Source: UBA1227 sp045599345
Lineage (GTDB): Bacteria > Bacillota > Clostridia > Oscillospirales > Acutalibacteraceae
Direction: 5' to 3'
Assembly (NCBI GenBank): GCA_045599345.1
Contig: JAZRVV010000012.1
Coordinates: 213,972-277,971 of the forward strand
DNA: 64,000 nucleotides
Below the pieces are notes generated by a model, which was not told where the DNA came from, did not search any database, and saw only the letters and a program-made list of their open reading frames with translations. The position numbers and the translations under genes were made by a program. Below, piece after piece: positions 6,992-15,765 of this stretch (its first letter is position 1; the number at the start of each line of letters is the position of its first letter).

Positions 6992-9605
6992 CGAGCTCCG
7001 CGAGAAGTATTTGAGCTTCTTTGAGAGCAAGGATCATTTGAGATTGCCAAGCTTTTCTCTCATCCCACAGGGTGATAAAAGCTTGCTTTTGATAAATTCG
7101 GGTATGGCACCTATGAAGAAGTACTTCACAGGTGAAGTAACCCCACCAAAATCACGTGTTACTACATGCCAAAAGTGCATCCGTACACCTGATATTGAAA
7201 GTGTTGGTCATACAGCACGTCATGGTACATATTTTGAAATGCTCGGTAACTTCTCATTCGGAGATTACTTCAAACATGAGGCATGTCCTTGGACATGGGA
7301 GTTCCTCACTGAAGTACTTGAAATCCCAGCAGACAAACTCTATGCAAGCATCTATGAAGAAGATGATGAAGCATTTGACATTTGGACTAAGGAAGTTGGC
7401 CTTGACCCAAGTCACGTAGTAAGACTTGGTAAGGCGGACAACTTCTGGGAGCATGGTATGGGCCCTTGTGGACCTTGCTCCGAAATTTATTTTGACCGTG
7501 GCGAAGAGTATGGCTGCGGTAGCCCAGATTGTGGCGTAGGTTGCGAATGTGATCGCTACATGGAAATCTGGAACAACGTATTTACACAGTTTGAAAATGA
7601 TGGCAATGGCAATTACACACCACTTGACCATCCAAATATCGATACAGGTATGGGTCTTGAGAGACTTGCTTGTGTTATGCAGGGCGTTGGCAACATCTTT
7701 GAAGTTGATACAGTTCAAAATATCATGGGCAAAGTATCAGAGATTGCTGGCGTTAAGTATCATGAAAATGACAAGAGTGACATTTCTCTTCGTGTAATCA
7801 CAGACCACATCCGTTCAACAACATTTATGATTGGCGATGGCGTAATGCCATCTAACGAAGGCCGTGGCTACGTGCTCAGACGACTTCTTCGTCGCGCTGC
7901 TCGTCATGGCAGACTCCTTGGAATCAACGATGTGTTCCTCTGCGAGGTTGCAAAGGTTGTAATCGAGGAGAACAAGAACGCATATCCAAATCTTGTTGAA
8001 AAGTACGACTTCATCATGAAGGTTATCGGTGCTGAGGAAGAGAACTTTAACAAGACAATCGATACAGGCACACAGCTCCTTAATGAGCTTATTGCAAATG
8101 CTAAATCAACCGTTCTTTCAGGTGTGGATGCATTTAAACTTCAGGATACATTTGGTTTCCCAATTGACCTTACAAAGGAAATGCTCGAAGAGCGTGGCAT
8201 GACTGTTGATGAGGAACGCTTTAAGGAGCTCCTTAACGAGCAGAAACAGCGCGCAAAGGCTGATGCTGCAGCAAAATCTGTAGCAGAGGCTTGGAAGGGC
8301 GACGCAGATGTAACAAACGATATTCAAAAGACAGAGTTCCTTGGTTACACAGCATTTAACTGCGAAGCTTCGGTACTTGGTATTGTCGTAGATGGCGCAA
8401 GAGTTGATTCTGCTGACATAGGTCAAGAGGCTGCTCTTATCCTTGATAAGACTACCTTCTATGCAGAGAGCGGTGGACAGGTAGGCGACATCGGTGTAAT
8501 CACATCAGAGGGCTTCACATTTGAAGTAACAGACACTGTTAAGACTGCAAGCGGAGTTTACCTCCACGTAGGTCAGGTAACAGATGGTCTTGCAAAGGTA
8601 GGCACTGATGTTAAGGCTTTGGTTGATGAGGATACAAGATGGGCTACGATGCGTAACCACTCAGCAGCACACCTTCTTCAGGCTGCGCTTCGTGAGGTGC
8701 TTGGCACACACGTAGAACAGGCTGGATCATTCGTTTCTCCTATAGTTTCTCGCTTTGACTTCTCTCACTTTAGCGCAATGACGCCTGATGAGATCAAGGC
8801 TGTTGAGCAGAAGGTTAATGCCAAGATTCTCGAAAACCTCCCTGTTACTATGACAGAGATGCCAATTGAGGAAGCAAAAAAACTTGGTGCTATGGCTCTC
8901 TTTGGTGAAAAATACGGCGACATTGTTCGTGTTGTTAAGATGGGTGATTTTTCAACAGAGTTCTGTGGTGGTACTCACGTTGATAACACAGGTCGTCTTG
9001 GTCTTTACAAGATTATTTCTGAATCATCTGTTGCAGCAGGCGTTCGTAGAATAGAGGCTGTTACTGGCTTTGGCGTACTTGATTACATCGCAACTAATGA
9101 TGCATTGATTTCAAGAACTGCATCTGCGCTTAAGGTTACTAGTGCAAAGGATTTAGAGTCTAAGGCAACAGCGATGAGTGCTGAGATAAAGGAACTTCAA
9201 AAGAAGAATGAAGAACTCTCAGCAGAGCTCGCAGCAAACGCTGCAAAAGATATGCTTGGCGATGCCAAGGAGATTGGTGGCGTGAAGCTTGTAACCTCCA
9301 AGGTAGAGGGCGTACAAGGTGGAGACCTTAGAACAATGGCAGATAGCGCTGTGTCATCTGATGCATCACTTGTTGCAGTATTTGCATCTGTCTGTGGAGA
9401 AAAGCTTAGCTTCGCTTGCGCTTGTGGCGCTGATGCTGTAGCAAAAGGTGCTCACGCAGGCAACATAGTTCGTGCAGTAGCAACAGTAGCAGGCGGTTCT
9501 GGCGGTGGTAAGCCAGACAGCGCTATGGCTGGTGGTAAGGATATAAGCAAGGTTGACGAGGCCCTTGGGGAGGCAGAAAACGTACTTGGTGGCATGCTTA
9601 AATAA
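6972..9605 (+). CDS. alaS: Alanyl-tRNA synthetase
   Basis: A full-length 877-residue class II synthetase. It opens with the LREKYLSFFESKDH start typical of AlaRS, has motif-2 region RVTTCQKCIRTPDIESVG, and the editing-domain zinc site: HSAAHLLQ near residue 560 and CGGTHVDNTG near 660. A coiled coil (about 715-765) joins a C-terminal C-Ala domain with GGSGGGKPDSAMAGG. It charges tRNA-Ala and clears mischarged Ser/Gly. GGAG precedes the ATG, which lies inside the end of rfbD. Confidence 0.97.
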   Translation: MQWTGLNELREKYLSFFESKDHLRLPSFSLIPQGDKSLLLINSGMAPMKKYFTGEVTPPKSRVTTCQKCIRTPDIESVGHTARHGTYFEMLGNFSFGDYFKHEACPWTWEFLTEVLEIPADKLYASIYEEDDEAFDIWTKEVGLDPSHVVRLGKADNFWEHGMGPCGPCSEIYFDRGEEYGCGSPDCGVGCECDRYMEIWNNVFTQFENDGNGNYTPLDHPNIDTGMGLERLACVMQGVGNIFEVDTVQNIMGKVSEIAGVKYHENDKSDISLRVITDHIRSTTFMIGDGVMPSNEGRGYVLRRLLRRAARHGRLLGINDVFLCEVAKVVIEENKNAYPNLVEKYDFIMKVIGAEEENFNKTIDTGTQLLNELIANAKSTVLSGVDAFKLQDTFGFPIDLTKEMLEERGMTVDEERFKELLNEQKQRAKADAAAKSVAEAWKGDADVTNDIQKTEFLGYTAFNCEASVLGIVVDGARVDSADIGQEAALILDKTTFYAESGGQVGDIGVITSEGFTFEVTDTVKTASGVYLHVGQVTDGLAKVGTDVKALVDEDTRWATMRNHSAAHLLQAALREVLGTHVEQAGSFVSPIVSRFDFSHFSAMTPDEIKAVEQKVNAKILENLPVTMTEMPIEEAKKLGAMALFGEKYGDIVRVVKMGDFSTEFCGGTHVDNTGRLGLYKIISESSVAAGVRRIEAVTGFGVLDYIATNDALISRTASALKVTSAKDLESKATAMSAEIKELQKKNEELSAELAANAAKDMLGDAKEIGGVKLVTSKVEGVQGGDLRTMADSAVSSDASLVAVFASVCGEKLSFACACGADAVAKGAHAGNIVRAVATVAGGSGGGKPDSAMAGGKDISKVDEALGEAENVLGGMLK

Positions 9606-9677
9606 CCGTTCGTCACGAATTTCCTACCACTCGTAGTAAATTTATTGACAAGTATTAAAAAGGAGTTGAAACTTAAA

Positions 9678-10019
9678 ATGGATTGCCTTTTTTGTAAGAT
9701 AATTAGTGGAGAAATCCCAAGCACAAAAGTATATGAAGATGATATCTGTTTTGCTTTCCGTGATATAGCACCACAGGGTCCAGTTCATGTACTTGTTATT
9801 CCAAAGGAACACATTCAGTCAGTAAACCAGATTGATGATAGCAACAAGGATATCGTTGCTCACATCTTTACAGTAATCCCACAGATTGCAAAAGCAGAGG
9901 GCATTGCTGATGAGGGATATAGAGTTGTATCAAACATTGGTGAGCGTGCTGAACAGACAGTTCCACACCTTCATTTCCACATTATCGGTGGTCGTGATAT
10001 GACTTGGCCTCCAGGCTAA
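9678..10019 (+). CDS. HIT family protein (HinT-like)
   Basis: 113 residues from the ATG at 9678, preceded by AAAAAGGAG; an earlier in-frame start at 9645 has no good ribosome site and adds a non-conserved lysine-rich stretch. N-terminal DCLFCKIISGEIPS and the C-terminal triad HLHFHIIGG are the histidine-triad signature, with Cys pair at the start. HinT-type proteins hydrolyse nucleoside phosphoramidates, including aminoacyl-adenylates, which fits a position just behind alaS. A terminator follows directly. Confidence 0.93.
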   Translation: MDCLFCKIISGEIPSTKVYEDDICFAFRDIAPQGPVHVLVIPKEHIQSVNQIDDSNKDIVAHIFTVIPQIAKAEGIADEGYRVVSNIGERAEQTVPHLHFHIIGGRDMTWPPG

Positions 10020-10031
10020 AATGAATTTAGA

Positions 10032-10059
10032 AGGCAGTCCAGAAAGGACTGCCTTTTTT
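10032..10059 (+). terminator. Rho-independent terminator overlapping the comEC start
   Basis: A perfect 9-bp stem (10032-10040 with 10046-10054, AGGCAGTCC/GGACTGCCT) with loop AGAAA is followed by six T. It ends the alaS-HIT transcript. The next ATG is the first base after the T run, so a read-through transcript would have its ribosome-binding region sequestered in the hairpin. Confidence 0.85.
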
Positions 10060-11604
10060 ATGTCTGCACCACTATTTTATGTCGGTTTTACATTGCTTTT
10101 TACCACAATGCTTTTGAGCCTTATGCCAGAGGCTTTTGCATTTTACCTAGGCCTTTTTGCCGTTGGACTATTTTTAATATTTTGCTTAAGGCAAAAGAGG
10201 ACAGTGGGACTAGTGCTGGCCTCTGTTTTTGTTGCCTGTTTTTTGTTTTTTGTAAAGACTGAATTTGAGTATAAACCGGTGATTCAAAATGCGGGTAAAA
10301 CTATTGATATCAAAGGGCAAGTGATTGATTTTGATAAGAAGTCTGATACTGGAATGGAGAGGTATGTTATCAAAGTATCAGATGGGCCGCTTGCTGGTAA
10401 AACGCTTAGGCTTACCACAAAAGACAATTCTGCTCACCTCAATGATCTGGTTGAATTCAAGGGCAAAATTAGTGCTCTTAGTGGTAATTATTTTAAGGCT
10501 CGAAATATATATGTGGGGAGCTATACCTATGGAAAAATCAGTGTGACAAAGTATGATGATGTGTACACGGAAATGCCTATATATAAGCGTTTCTCAAGCT
10601 TTGTAAGAACAAAGACTGAGGCCGCATCTAAGTATCTTGAAACAAGACTTCTTGTTGATTTGCCATCGGACTACGCATACGTTCTCTTTGGAATGCTAAT
10701 AGGCGAGAAGGATTCACTCCCGCAGCTCATTTATGAGAATTTTCAAAGGGCGGGAATAGTGCATCTTCTCGCCGTGTCGGGATTTCACACCTCTCTTTGG
10801 TCGATGCTTTTTTATCGAGCACTCCTCCGGCGAGGTGTGAATATGCGACTGTCCGCCGCGCTGACGGTCGGCTTCGTCCTTGCATTTTTGGCACTGACAG
10901 GATTCTCAAAAAGTACTATTCGCGCAAGTGTTGCGCTTATAGTTTTCTTTTTGGGGCGAATCCTGTCTCGCCAATCCGACAGCAAGAGCTCGCTCGGCCT
11001 CGCGGCGATCATTATCATAGTATTCAACCCGTTTGCTGGTGGGGATACAGGCTTTCTATTGTCGTTCTTTTCAACTCTTGGAATACTAACTGTCTTTCCG
11101 CTTATGCTTGGAAGAGCTCGAGAATTCCTGCGCTCACGAATTAACAATCGAGAGTGGAGCGACAGGATATTGAACATGGTATCTGTACTGCTAGTAACGG
11201 TGTCAACACTCCTATTTACATTGCCGGTAATGATGATAACAATAGGGGAAGTGTCCTTGATATCCCCACTTACAAATCTTCTTGTTACGTCGGTTGCATC
11301 AGTTGCAATCATGCTTTCTGGTGTGGCAATAGCGGTGTCTTTTATCCCAATAATCAGTGCTTTTGAGAAACCGCTTTTGTTAGTGTCAGCTCTAATGATT
11401 AAGTATGTTGTAAACGTTTCGGCTTGGATATCAACCTTCTCTTTTTCAAGTGTCGATATAAGTTCTAATTTTGCAATGGTGAGCATTGCCGCTGTACTTA
11501 TTTTGATTGGTTTTTCATTGATGCTAAGAGCGAGTTTAAAACGAACCGTTTTGCTCTCTTCTTTGATAGTTCTTGCATCAACAATTACACATTATCTTGT
11601 GTAA
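10060..11604 (+). CDS. ComEC/Rec2-type membrane protein lacking the MBL domain
   Basis: 514 residues starting MSAPLFYVGF; an in-frame ATG at 10021 would put the terminator stem inside the coding region and adds 13 unlikely residues. Two or three N-terminal helices are followed by a soluble DUF4131/OB-like region (residues 75-175) and the Competence domain: LIGEKDSLPQLIYENFQRAGIVHLLAVSGFH and KSTIRA, in about eight helices. ComEC is the channel for DNA uptake. Full-length proteins are about 700-800 residues and end in a metallo-beta-lactamase domain, which is absent here. No other com genes are seen, so competence is doubtful. Confidence 0.82.
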   Translation: MSAPLFYVGFTLLFTTMLLSLMPEAFAFYLGLFAVGLFLIFCLRQKRTVGLVLASVFVACFLFFVKTEFEYKPVIQNAGKTIDIKGQVIDFDKKSDTGMERYVIKVSDGPLAGKTLRLTTKDNSAHLNDLVEFKGKISALSGNYFKARNIYVGSYTYGKISVTKYDDVYTEMPIYKRFSSFVRTKTEAASKYLETRLLVDLPSDYAYVLFGMLIGEKDSLPQLIYENFQRAGIVHLLAVSGFHTSLWSMLFYRALLRRGVNMRLSAALTVGFVLAFLALTGFSKSTIRASVALIVFFLGRILSRQSDSKSSLGLAAIIIIVFNPFAGGDTGFLLSFFSTLGILTVFPLMLGRAREFLRSRINNREWSDRILNMVSVLLVTVSTLLFTLPVMMITIGEVSLISPLTNLLVTSVASVAIMLSGVAIAVSFIPIISAFEKPLLLVSALMIKYVVNVSAWISTFSFSSVDISSNFAMVSIAAVLILIGFSLMLRASLKRTVLLSSLIVLASTITHYLV

Positions 11605-11608
11605 TATA

Positions 11609-11637
11609 TTGTAATTCATAACTATTTATAGTATAAT
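11609..11637 (+). promoter_or_regulatory. Sigma-A promoter for the holA-to-division block
   Basis: TTGTAA (11609-11614), 17-bp spacer, TATAAT (11632-11637), 32 bp before the holA ATG. The genes from holA to the transketolase subunits follow with overlaps or gaps mostly under 20 bp and may be largely one transcriptional unit. Confidence 0.75.
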
Positions 11638-11668
11638 ATATCCTGTATATTTATATGGAGTTTTGCGT

Positions 11669-12706
11669 ATGAAATTGCAGGAGAAAACCCTCTGGCAAAA
11701 TATCAAGTCACAGAACCTTTTTCCCGTGTACTTAATCCGTGGTAATGAGGGTTATTTAAAACAAAAATATGCAAATTTGCTAGCTGACAGTGTTGTACCT
11801 GCCGGCCTTGAAGCATTTAACTTTCACAGGCTCAAGGGCGAGGATACAACACCTGAGGAGATAGCAACTTGCGTTGAGGCGCTCCCAGCTATGTGTGAGC
11901 GCACCTGCGTTTTTGTACATGATTTTGACTTTGACGGTTGTAATGAGACAGAGAGAGAGCAACTGGTTGCTCTGATGTCTGATCTCCCTGATACATGCGT
12001 CCTCATCTTTTGGCAGGATACAAAGGGCTTTTCAACCAAGACCAAACTTGCCAAAGAGATTCTCTCTTTGATTGACAAGAATGGTGCTGTTTGTGACCTT
12101 GATAAGCGTGAACCACGCGAACTCGTTAAGTTTATAGTCTCAGAGTGCAAAAAGAATGAGCGTGAGATAGACTTTGAGGTCGCCAATTATATGCTCAACT
12201 GTGTTGGCGATGATATGGCCAATTTGCTTAACGAGGTTGAGAAACTCTGCGCTTTCACAAAGGGTGCAATAAAGGAATCAGACATTGATGCTGTCTGCAT
12301 CAAGTCTGTTGAAGCAACAGCATTTCAAATGATAGATGCTCTTCTTGCAAATAACTTTGATGAGGCATTTTGTGATATTAAAATCCTCTTTGAGCAGAAG
12401 ACAGAGCCTACGATGATATTTGGTGCGATAGTATCGACATACGTTGATATGTATCGTGTAAAGGCAACTCTTGAATCTGGCAAGTCGCTTTCTGATTTGC
12501 GTAGCGTATATCCAGTTGCCTACAAGAGCGATTTTAAGTTGCGTAATGCAGCAAACAGGGCAAAGAAGTATTCACTTGTGGCGCTAGAGAATTCACTCGA
12601 GATTCTCTCTCGCGCAGACTTTAAACTTAAGATGAGTTTTGATGACAATCAAATGACACTTGAAAAGTTACTCATTGAGCTTGCAAAAGCGAGGAAGGCG
12701 TCATGA
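11669..12706 (+). CDS. holA: DNA polymerase III delta subunit
   Basis: 345 residues from the ATG at 11669 (GGAG 8 bp upstream; a TTG two codons earlier is too close to it). The N-terminal IKSQNLFPVYLIRGNEGYLKQ is the degenerate AAA+ clamp-loader domain I of HolA (the family lacks a working P-loop); the C-terminal helical domain ends LKMSFDDNQMTLEKLLIEL. The delta subunit opens the sliding clamp in the clamp loader. Its stop overlaps the ATG of the Toprim gene by 4 bp. Confidence 0.9.
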   Translation: MKLQEKTLWQNIKSQNLFPVYLIRGNEGYLKQKYANLLADSVVPAGLEAFNFHRLKGEDTTPEEIATCVEALPAMCERTCVFVHDFDFDGCNETEREQLVALMSDLPDTCVLIFWQDTKGFSTKTKLAKEILSLIDKNGAVCDLDKREPRELVKFIVSECKKNEREIDFEVANYMLNCVGDDMANLLNEVEKLCAFTKGAIKESDIDAVCIKSVEATAFQMIDALLANNFDEAFCDIKILFEQKTEPTMIFGAIVSTYVDMYRVKATLESGKSLSDLRSVYPVAYKSDFKLRNAANRAKKYSLVALENSLEILSRADFKLKMSFDDNQMTLEKLLIELAKARKAS

Positions 12707-13284
12707 TTCACACAGACAAAGTGGTTGTCGTAGAGGGCAAGTATGACGCCATCAAGCTCGAATCAATAATTGATGCGACAATAATAACGACAGAAGGCTT
12801 TGGCATCTATAAGGATGTGGAGAAGCAAAACCTTCTTTGCACACTGGCAAAAAAGCGAGGACTGATAATCCTTACTGATTCGGATTCAGCTGGATTTATG
12901 ATTAGAAACTTTATCGGTTCCAAGGTGCCAGAGGAATCCATTGTCAATGTCTATATACCGGATATATACGGCAAGGAGAAGCGCAAGGACAAGCCGGGCG
13001 CCGAGGGCAAACTTGGAGTAGAAGGTGTGCCAATAGAAGTACTTCTGGATGCCTTTCATCGAGCCGGCATAGATACTGACGAATGTATCAAGCGTGAGCG
13101 AGAAATTACGCGTCTTGACTTTTATGAGGACGGACTACTTGGCGGTGAGAACTCTAAGGCAAAACGCCTTGAGTTGTTACACAAGCTGAATATGCCGGAG
13201 AGGATGTCGACAACAAGCCTTATCAAGGTGATAAATATATTGGTGACGTACGATGAGTACAAAGAACTCATAAGGGGTGAATGA
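12703..13284 (+). CDS. Toprim-domain protein, RNase M5-like
   Basis: 193 residues. The N-terminal half is a Toprim fold: VVVVEGKYDAIKLE carries the catalytic Glu and ILTDSDSAGFMIR the DxD motif. The C-terminal segment with GKLGVEGVP, followed by a small helical domain, matches ribonuclease M5 (RnmV), which matures 5S rRNA. In many Firmicutes rnmV sits by rsmA; here it lies between holA and cca, and it lacks nothing obvious. ATGA overlap with holA indicates coupled translation. Confidence 0.8.
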   Translation: MIHTDKVVVVEGKYDAIKLESIIDATIITTEGFGIYKDVEKQNLLCTLAKKRGLIILTDSDSAGFMIRNFIGSKVPEESIVNVYIPDIYGKEKRKDKPGAEGKLGVEGVPIEVLLDAFHRAGIDTDECIKREREITRLDFYEDGLLGGENSKAKRLELLHKLNMPERMSTTSLIKVINILVTYDEYKELIRGE

Positions 13285-13285
13285 T

Positions 13286-14620
13286 TTGCAAATACCAACT
13301 TATGCAAAACACGCAATGGACCTGCTAGAGACAGCGGGCTTTGAATGTTATGCGGTTGGTGGATGTGTGCGTGATTCGCTCCTTGGCAAAGAACCAAATG
13401 ATTGGGATATAACAACCATTGCTTTACCAGATGAGACTGAAAAGGTCTTTGCTGAATACAGGGTAATTGAGACGGGAATTAAGCACGGTACGATTACTGT
13501 ACTTGTTGACGAGAAACCGCTTGAGATAACGACATACAGAATAGATGGCGAGTATTTAGACAATAGGCATCCTAGCGGTGTCACTTTTACAAGAAACCTC
13601 CATGAGGATTTAGCTCGTCGTGATTTTACAATAAATGCTCTGGCTATTTCGCGAGATGGTAAACTCATTGATGAGTTTGATGGTAGAGCAGACCTAGAGC
13701 ACCGTGTTATAAGATGCGTAGGTGACCCGGATAAGCGGTTTAACGAAGACGCACTTCGTATAATGCGTGCGCTTCGTTTTAGTGCAACTCTTGATTTTGA
13801 TATTGATGAGAGAACAAGCGAGAGCATATTGAGAAACCGCGAACTACTTCGCAACATAGCAGCGGAGCGGGTAACGGAAGAATTCTTAAAACTGCTCTGT
13901 GGAGCGGGTTCAAGGGTTATTGATATATTGCTGAAATACCGCGATGTATTTGCGGTTATTATTCCAGAACTTGAACCTTGCTTTGATTTTGATCAGCATA
14001 ACAAACATCACATATACGACGTGTATGAGCACATAGTTCGTTCTGTAGGCGATGCAGAACCGCTGCCCGATGTGCGCTTTGCTATGCTCCTTCATGACAT
14101 AGGTAAGCCACAGTGCTTCACCATTGGTCAAGATGGCACTGGCCACTTTTACAGTCATGCTGACATAAGCGCAGACATTGCAGCTGGTATTTTAAAGAGG
14201 TTCAAAGTATCAAACGAGTTTTATGACTCGGTTTGGAACCTTGTTAAATATCACTACTATCCAATTGAACCAAATCTTAGATCAGTCCGCAAAAGGCTAG
14301 GCAAGTTTGGTCCAGAGCTTTTTGAAAAGCTCCTGATGGTTAAACTTGCTGACAACAACACTCATAATATGGAAACTGGAGACTTCTCTGGTGAGATTTA
14401 TGAGATAAGGGCGCTTATCCCGGAGGCTATGACTCAGTGCTTTAGCATCAAGGATTTGGCCATAAGTGGAAATGATTTAATTGAACTTGGAATTGAAAAA
14501 GGCCCAAGGATAGGCGAAATATTAAATTTGCTTTTAGAGGAAGTAATGGATGAAAAACTTCCGAACGAACATGAAAAATTAATTGAAAGGGTGAAGGTAC
14601 TTGGAACAAGCAAAGCTTGA
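13286..14620 (+). CDS. cca: CCA tRNA nucleotidyltransferase with HD domain
   Basis: About 444 residues. A TTG start at 13286 is preferred because AAGGGG ends 8 bp before it; a GTG at 13277 would sit on the ribosome site itself. Class II nucleotidyltransferase head: YAVGGCVRDSLLG, NDWDITT (catalytic Asp pair), RRDFTINALA and the E/R templating region DALRIMRALRFS. A C-terminal HD domain shows HHIYDVYEH and LLHDIGKP. It adds or repairs the 3' CCA of tRNAs. Its end overlaps the UPF0291 start by 20 bp. Confidence 0.92.
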   Translation: MQIPTYAKHAMDLLETAGFECYAVGGCVRDSLLGKEPNDWDITTIALPDETEKVFAEYRVIETGIKHGTITVLVDEKPLEITTYRIDGEYLDNRHPSGVTFTRNLHEDLARRDFTINALAISRDGKLIDEFDGRADLEHRVIRCVGDPDKRFNEDALRIMRALRFSATLDFDIDERTSESILRNRELLRNIAAERVTEEFLKLLCGAGSRVIDILLKYRDVFAVIIPELEPCFDFDQHNKHHIYDVYEHIVRSVGDAEPLPDVRFAMLLHDIGKPQCFTIGQDGTGHFYSHADISADIAAGILKRFKVSNEFYDSVWNLVKYHYYPIEPNLRSVRKRLGKFGPELFEKLLMVKLADNNTHNMETGDFSGEIYEIRALIPEAMTQCFSIKDLAISGNDLIELGIEKGPRIGEILNLLLEEVMDEKLPNEHEKLIERVKVLGTSKA

Positions 14621-14819
14621 TAGAATCAATGAACTTTACCACAAATCAAAGACGGCAGATGGTTTGACTCCAGAGGAACTAGATGAGCAAGCAATCCTTC
14701 GCCGTGAATATATCGACTCATACAAGCGTAGCCTTGTAGGTCAGCTTGAAAACACCTATATTGTTGAGCCAGATGGCTCCAAGACCAAGGTAACTCGAAA
14801 GGGTAAAACTGATGACTAA
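14601..14819 (+). CDS. UPF0291 (DUF896, YnzC-like) small protein
   Basis: 72 residues, TTG start at 14601 inside the cca end. The N-terminal helical hairpin KLDRINELYHKSKTADGLTPEE with LRREYIDSYK is the DUF896 pattern. Members are cytosolic helix-loop-helix proteins of unknown role, in B. subtilis linked to the SOS/cell-division gene neighbourhood. The last bases overlap the miaA start. Confidence 0.85.
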   Translation: MEQAKLDRINELYHKSKTADGLTPEELDEQAILRREYIDSYKRSLVGQLENTYIVEPDGSKTKVTRKGKTDD

Positions 14820-15765
14820 AATTCCTATTATTGCAATTGTAGGCCCAACAGCATCAGGCAAGACTGCCCTTGCTGTAAAGCTCGCAAAGCATTTTGATGC
14901 AGAGGTCTTGTCCTTTGATTCAATGCAACTTTACGAGGGTATGGATATTGCGACAGCAAAGCCTACAATTGAGGAAATGCAGGGCGTCCCACATCATATG
15001 ATTGGCTGTGTGCCACGTGACGAAGTGTTTAGCGTGGCCAAGTATAAGGACGCTGCAACAAAAATAATAGATGACATAGTATCACGTGGCAAACACGTTG
15101 TTATGGTGGGTGGCACTGGACTCTATCTCGACACTTTAATGGAAAATGTCGAATTTTTGGAGGACAGTGACAAGGACGGTGAGAAACGTCTAGAGGTTCG
15201 TGCCAAGCTAGAGGCGGAACTTTTGGAGTATGGCCCAGCATATATGCATGGCATACTTGCTGGCATTGATCCAAAGACTGCGGATGCTCTTCATCCTAAC
15301 AATACTGGACGTGTGCTCCGCGCACTTGAAATTTATTACACCACTGGCAAGACTATGTCTTATCAAGTTGAGCATTCAAAGCTCACTGCCAGCCGTTATG
15401 CGCCGATTTATATCGGACTTAATGCAAGCGATAGGCAGTACCTTTATGACCGCATAAATATGCGTGTCGATATGATGCTTGACGGCGGTCTTTTAAACGA
15501 GGTCGAGGCTTTTGTCGCAGAGCCAGACGGCGCAACAGCTCGCCAGGCAATAGGCCTCAAGGAGCTTGCGCCATATGTTCGCGGTGAGGACGACCTTGTT
15601 ACGTGCGTCGACCGCCTAAAGCAAGAGACGCGTCGCTACGCGAAGCGCCAACTTACATGGTTTAGAAGGAATAAAGCTGTTCACTGGCTTATGATTGATG
15701 AGATGACAGAGGATGAAATCTTTGAAACTGCAGTGAAAATAATTGACGAGGAGGAGAGGACTTGA
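14812..15765 (+). CDS. miaA: tRNA dimethylallyltransferase
   Basis: 317 residues. P-loop GPTASGKTALA at 11-21, then SFDSMQLYEGMDIATAKP (substrate binding) and VGGTGLYLDTLM. It prenylates A37 of tRNAs that read UNN codons. Overlaps the UPF0291 gene by 8 bp and the next gene by 4 bp, so it belongs to a tightly coupled tRNA-maturation stretch with cca. Confidence 0.95.
   Translation: MTKIPIIAIVGPTASGKTALAVKLAKHFDAEVLSFDSMQLYEGMDIATAKPTIEEMQGVPHHMIGCVPRDEVFSVAKYKDAATKIIDDIVSRGKHVVMVGGTGLYLDTLMENVEFLEDSDKDGEKRLEVRAKLEAELLEYGPAYMHGILAGIDPKTADALHPNNTGRVLRALEIYYTTGKTMSYQVEHSKLTASRYAPIYIGLNASDRQYLYDRINMRVDMMLDGGLLNEVEAFVAEPDGATARQAIGLKELAPYVRGEDDLVTCVDRLKQETRRYAKRQLTWFRRNKAVHWLMIDEMTEDEIFETAVKIIDEEERT

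Noticed and set aside
7254..7718. Long minus-strand frame inside alaS, and similar long frames opposite ligA, rfbD and other genes
   Set aside because: Cys/Phe/Ile-rich products without ribosome sites or homology, opposite conserved coding sequence.
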